From Gemmataceae bacterium (GTDB lineage Bacteria; Planctomycetota; Planctomycetia; Gemmatales; Gemmataceae), in contig JANWVS010000149.1 in the NCBI GenBank assembly GCA_025056835.1, forward strand, positions 1 through 5,992: DNA of 5,992 nt, read 5' to 3'. The position numbers and the translations under genes were made by a program. Positions 4,941 through 5,992 of the stretch are shown here, one piece after another. Below the pieces are notes generated by a model, which saw only the letters and a program-made list of their open reading frames with translations, had not been told where the DNA came from and made no database searches. The stretch's first letter is position 1. Each line of letters starts with the position of its first letter.

Positions 4941-5992
4941 CTACGTGCGAGTGAATCGCAAACCGGGATCCTCCTTAGGAGATCCCACGGTGCGGAAGGT
5001 GAAGGCACCGTCCTTTGGGACGGTGACGTCGGCCAACAACACGCCACCCGCGTCGGGTTCCAGCGACAACGTCGTTCCGTCGACGGCGATGGCCCCGGTC
5101 ACCGATTGCTTGTTCTTTCCCTCGGTGTAGGTCCAGGTGAAACTGCGATCGGCGTCGATGGTGAGAGTGAACGTGGCGGGGCCGCGTCGTGCCGTCCAAG
5201 TGCCGACCAGCGCGGCCGGATCGATGGCGCCTGTGCTCGGCGGATCTTTGGCCGCGTCCAAGGATTGGTTCCGTGCGGCCAGGAGTTGCCGCAGCTGGGC
5301 GGCAACGCTATCCTTGGGCGCCAGTTTTTCGACTTCGCGCAGCTCGTCGAGGGCCCGGTCCTCATGGCCGCAGGTGAGGTAGTGGTAGGCGAGCACAAAA
5401 TGTCCCTGGGCAGACTTGGGGTTTTGGTCCACGAACGCTTCGAGTTTGCGGAGTTGTTGCGTGTAGGTGGCGACGTCGGGGTAGAGGCTGCTCATGGTCG
5501 TCCAGTTCCACCCCGGCGCGACGGCGAGCACGGGGTGCAAAGCTGCCGCGGCATCGTCATAGTTGCCCAGTGCGAAAAGCAGCAGCGCGCGAAATTCATG
5601 GATGATCGCGTCCTTGGGCATACGGGCTAGAGCCTGGTTCACCAGCTTCAGGGCGTCCTGGTAATTGCCTGCGTGGAACGCCGACTGGGCTTCGCCAAAA
5701 GCCTTCATCCCGGGTTCGTTAACACCCGGCGGAGGCGGTTGCGTCCCAACCGCCGTGGCGGGAGGTGTGCCGGCGCTGCCGACGGCTTCGGAGGGCGGCA
5801 CCGCCAGCGACACGGAATAGTCAATGTAGGTATCTCCCACGGCAACCGGGGCGACGTAGTAGGGGTTGTAGTAGGGAGCGAGGCCGAACCAGTAGTTCAA
5901 ACGATTCCATCCCCATACGGTCATGCCGAAGATCATGGCCGCGGTGTGTTCTTCCCAGAGGTGTTGCCACCAGCCATGGCAGCCCCAGTAAC
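4941..5992 (-). CDS. TPR protein with aromatic-rich N-terminal region and C-terminal beta domain (5' end outside window)
   Basis: The frame is open from the right edge to the TAG at 4941, leaving 349 residues with no N-terminus. An ATG at 5936 is internal to this open frame, and the 18 codons before it are rich in Trp and His like those after it, so it is probably not the start. Residues 1-48 are dense in Trp, Tyr and His and end in APYYNPYYV. A Pro/Ala/Gly linker follows at about 62-95. TPR-like units are at about 95-127 (GNYQDALKLVNQAL), 129-161 (GNYDDAAAALHPVL) and 193-226 (GHEDRALDELREVEKLAP). Residues 261-349 form a compact beta domain beginning LVGTWTA and ending DPGLRFTRT, lipocalin-like in strand pattern only. 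An export signal may lie upstream, out of view. Such proteins are typical of planctomycetes, but no function is established to my knowledge. It converges on the adenosyltransferase gene across 20 bases. Confidence 0.82.
   Translation of the reverse strand, partial: YWGCHGWWQHLWEEHTAAMIFGMTVWGWNRLNYWFGLAPYYNPYYVAPVAVGDTYIDYSVSLAVPPSEAVGSAGTPPATAVGTQPPPPGVNEPGMKAFGEAQSAFHAGNYQDALKLVNQALARMPKDAIIHEFRALLLFALGNYDDAAAALHPVLAVAPGWNWTTMSSLYPDVATYTQQLRKLEAFVDQNPKSAQGHFVLAYHYLTCGHEDRALDELREVEKLAPKDSVAAQLRQLLAARNQSLDAAKDPPSTGAIDPAALVGTWTARRGPATFTLTIDADRSFTWTYTEGKNKQSVTGAIAVDGTTLSLEPDAGGVLLADVTVPKDGAFTFRTVGSPKEDPGLRFTRT
4965..4986. terminator. Hairpin downstream of the adenosyltransferase gene, possible terminator
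   Basis: GGGATCCTCC (4965-4974) pairs with GGAGATCCC (4978-4986), nine pairs with one bulged C around a TTA loop. It begins 44 bases after the adenosyltransferase stop and lies within the 3' end of the convergent TPR gene. No T-run follows on either strand, so if it ends transcription it would be a U-less hairpin. Coding constraint on the TPR gene is an alternative explanation. Confidence 0.25.
4987..5025. repeat. Two overlapping, mutually exclusive hairpins
   Basis: ACGGTGC (4987-4993) can pair with GCACCGT (5005-5011), seven perfect pairs. The latter overlaps CACCGTCC (5006-5013), which can instead pair with GGACGGTG (5018-5025), eight perfect pairs with a TTTG loop. Only one stem can form at a time. 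The segment is coding for the TPR protein on the minus strand. Confidence 0.35.

Noticed and set aside
4890..5630. 246-codon plus-strand open frame opposite the TPR gene
   Set aside because: It overlaps the adenosyltransferase end and opposes a frame with TPR and beta-domain patterns, so it is a shadow frame.

Overview
The window is GC-rich and densely coding, apparently from a free-living bacterium. Three features suggest a planctomycete (inference from protein style, not from any marker gene). One is a zinc-ribbon protein followed by a membrane segment. Another is a protein fusing an excisionase-type HTH to a PTS EIIA domain. The third is a Trp/Tyr-rich, Pro-linked TPR protein with a C-terminal beta domain. 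No rRNA, tRNA, IS element, CRISPR array or phage gene was seen, and no gene-free stretch exceeds about 100 bases.

Layout. Positions 1-711 (minus) hold the 5' part of a zinc-ribbon/membrane protein that runs off the left edge. Positions 788-1216 (minus) encode a small JAMM (M67) metallopeptidase with a complete active-site motif. An 85-bp divergent spacer (1217-1301) carries both ribosome binding sites and an imperfect inverted repeat. From it a plus-strand series starts: argG (1302-2546), an HTH-EIIA regulator (2559-3266), a single-pass membrane protein with a degenerate HAD-like domain (about 3365-4336), and a PduO-type cobalamin adenosyltransferase (4339-4920). A minus-strand TPR protein (4941 to the right edge, N-terminus missing) converges on the adenosyltransferase gene with 20 bases between the stops.

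How the genes relate. argG and the EIIA regulator are 12 bases apart and are probably co-transcribed, as are the membrane protein and the adenosyltransferase (2-base gap). A 98-base gap at 3267-3364 separates the two pairs. It contains a perfect 10-bp direct repeat spaced 20 bp apart and a -10-like hexamer placed so that the next gene could be leaderless. Metabolically, argG makes argininosuccinate for arginine synthesis, and the adenosyltransferase makes coenzyme B12 for unidentified B12 enzymes elsewhere.

No complete new system is evident. The most interesting points are the HTH-EIIA fusion with an altered second active-site position, a 15-bp tandem duplication of its start codon beside a G8 tract, the direct repeat before the membrane gene, and the degenerate HAD-like membrane protein.
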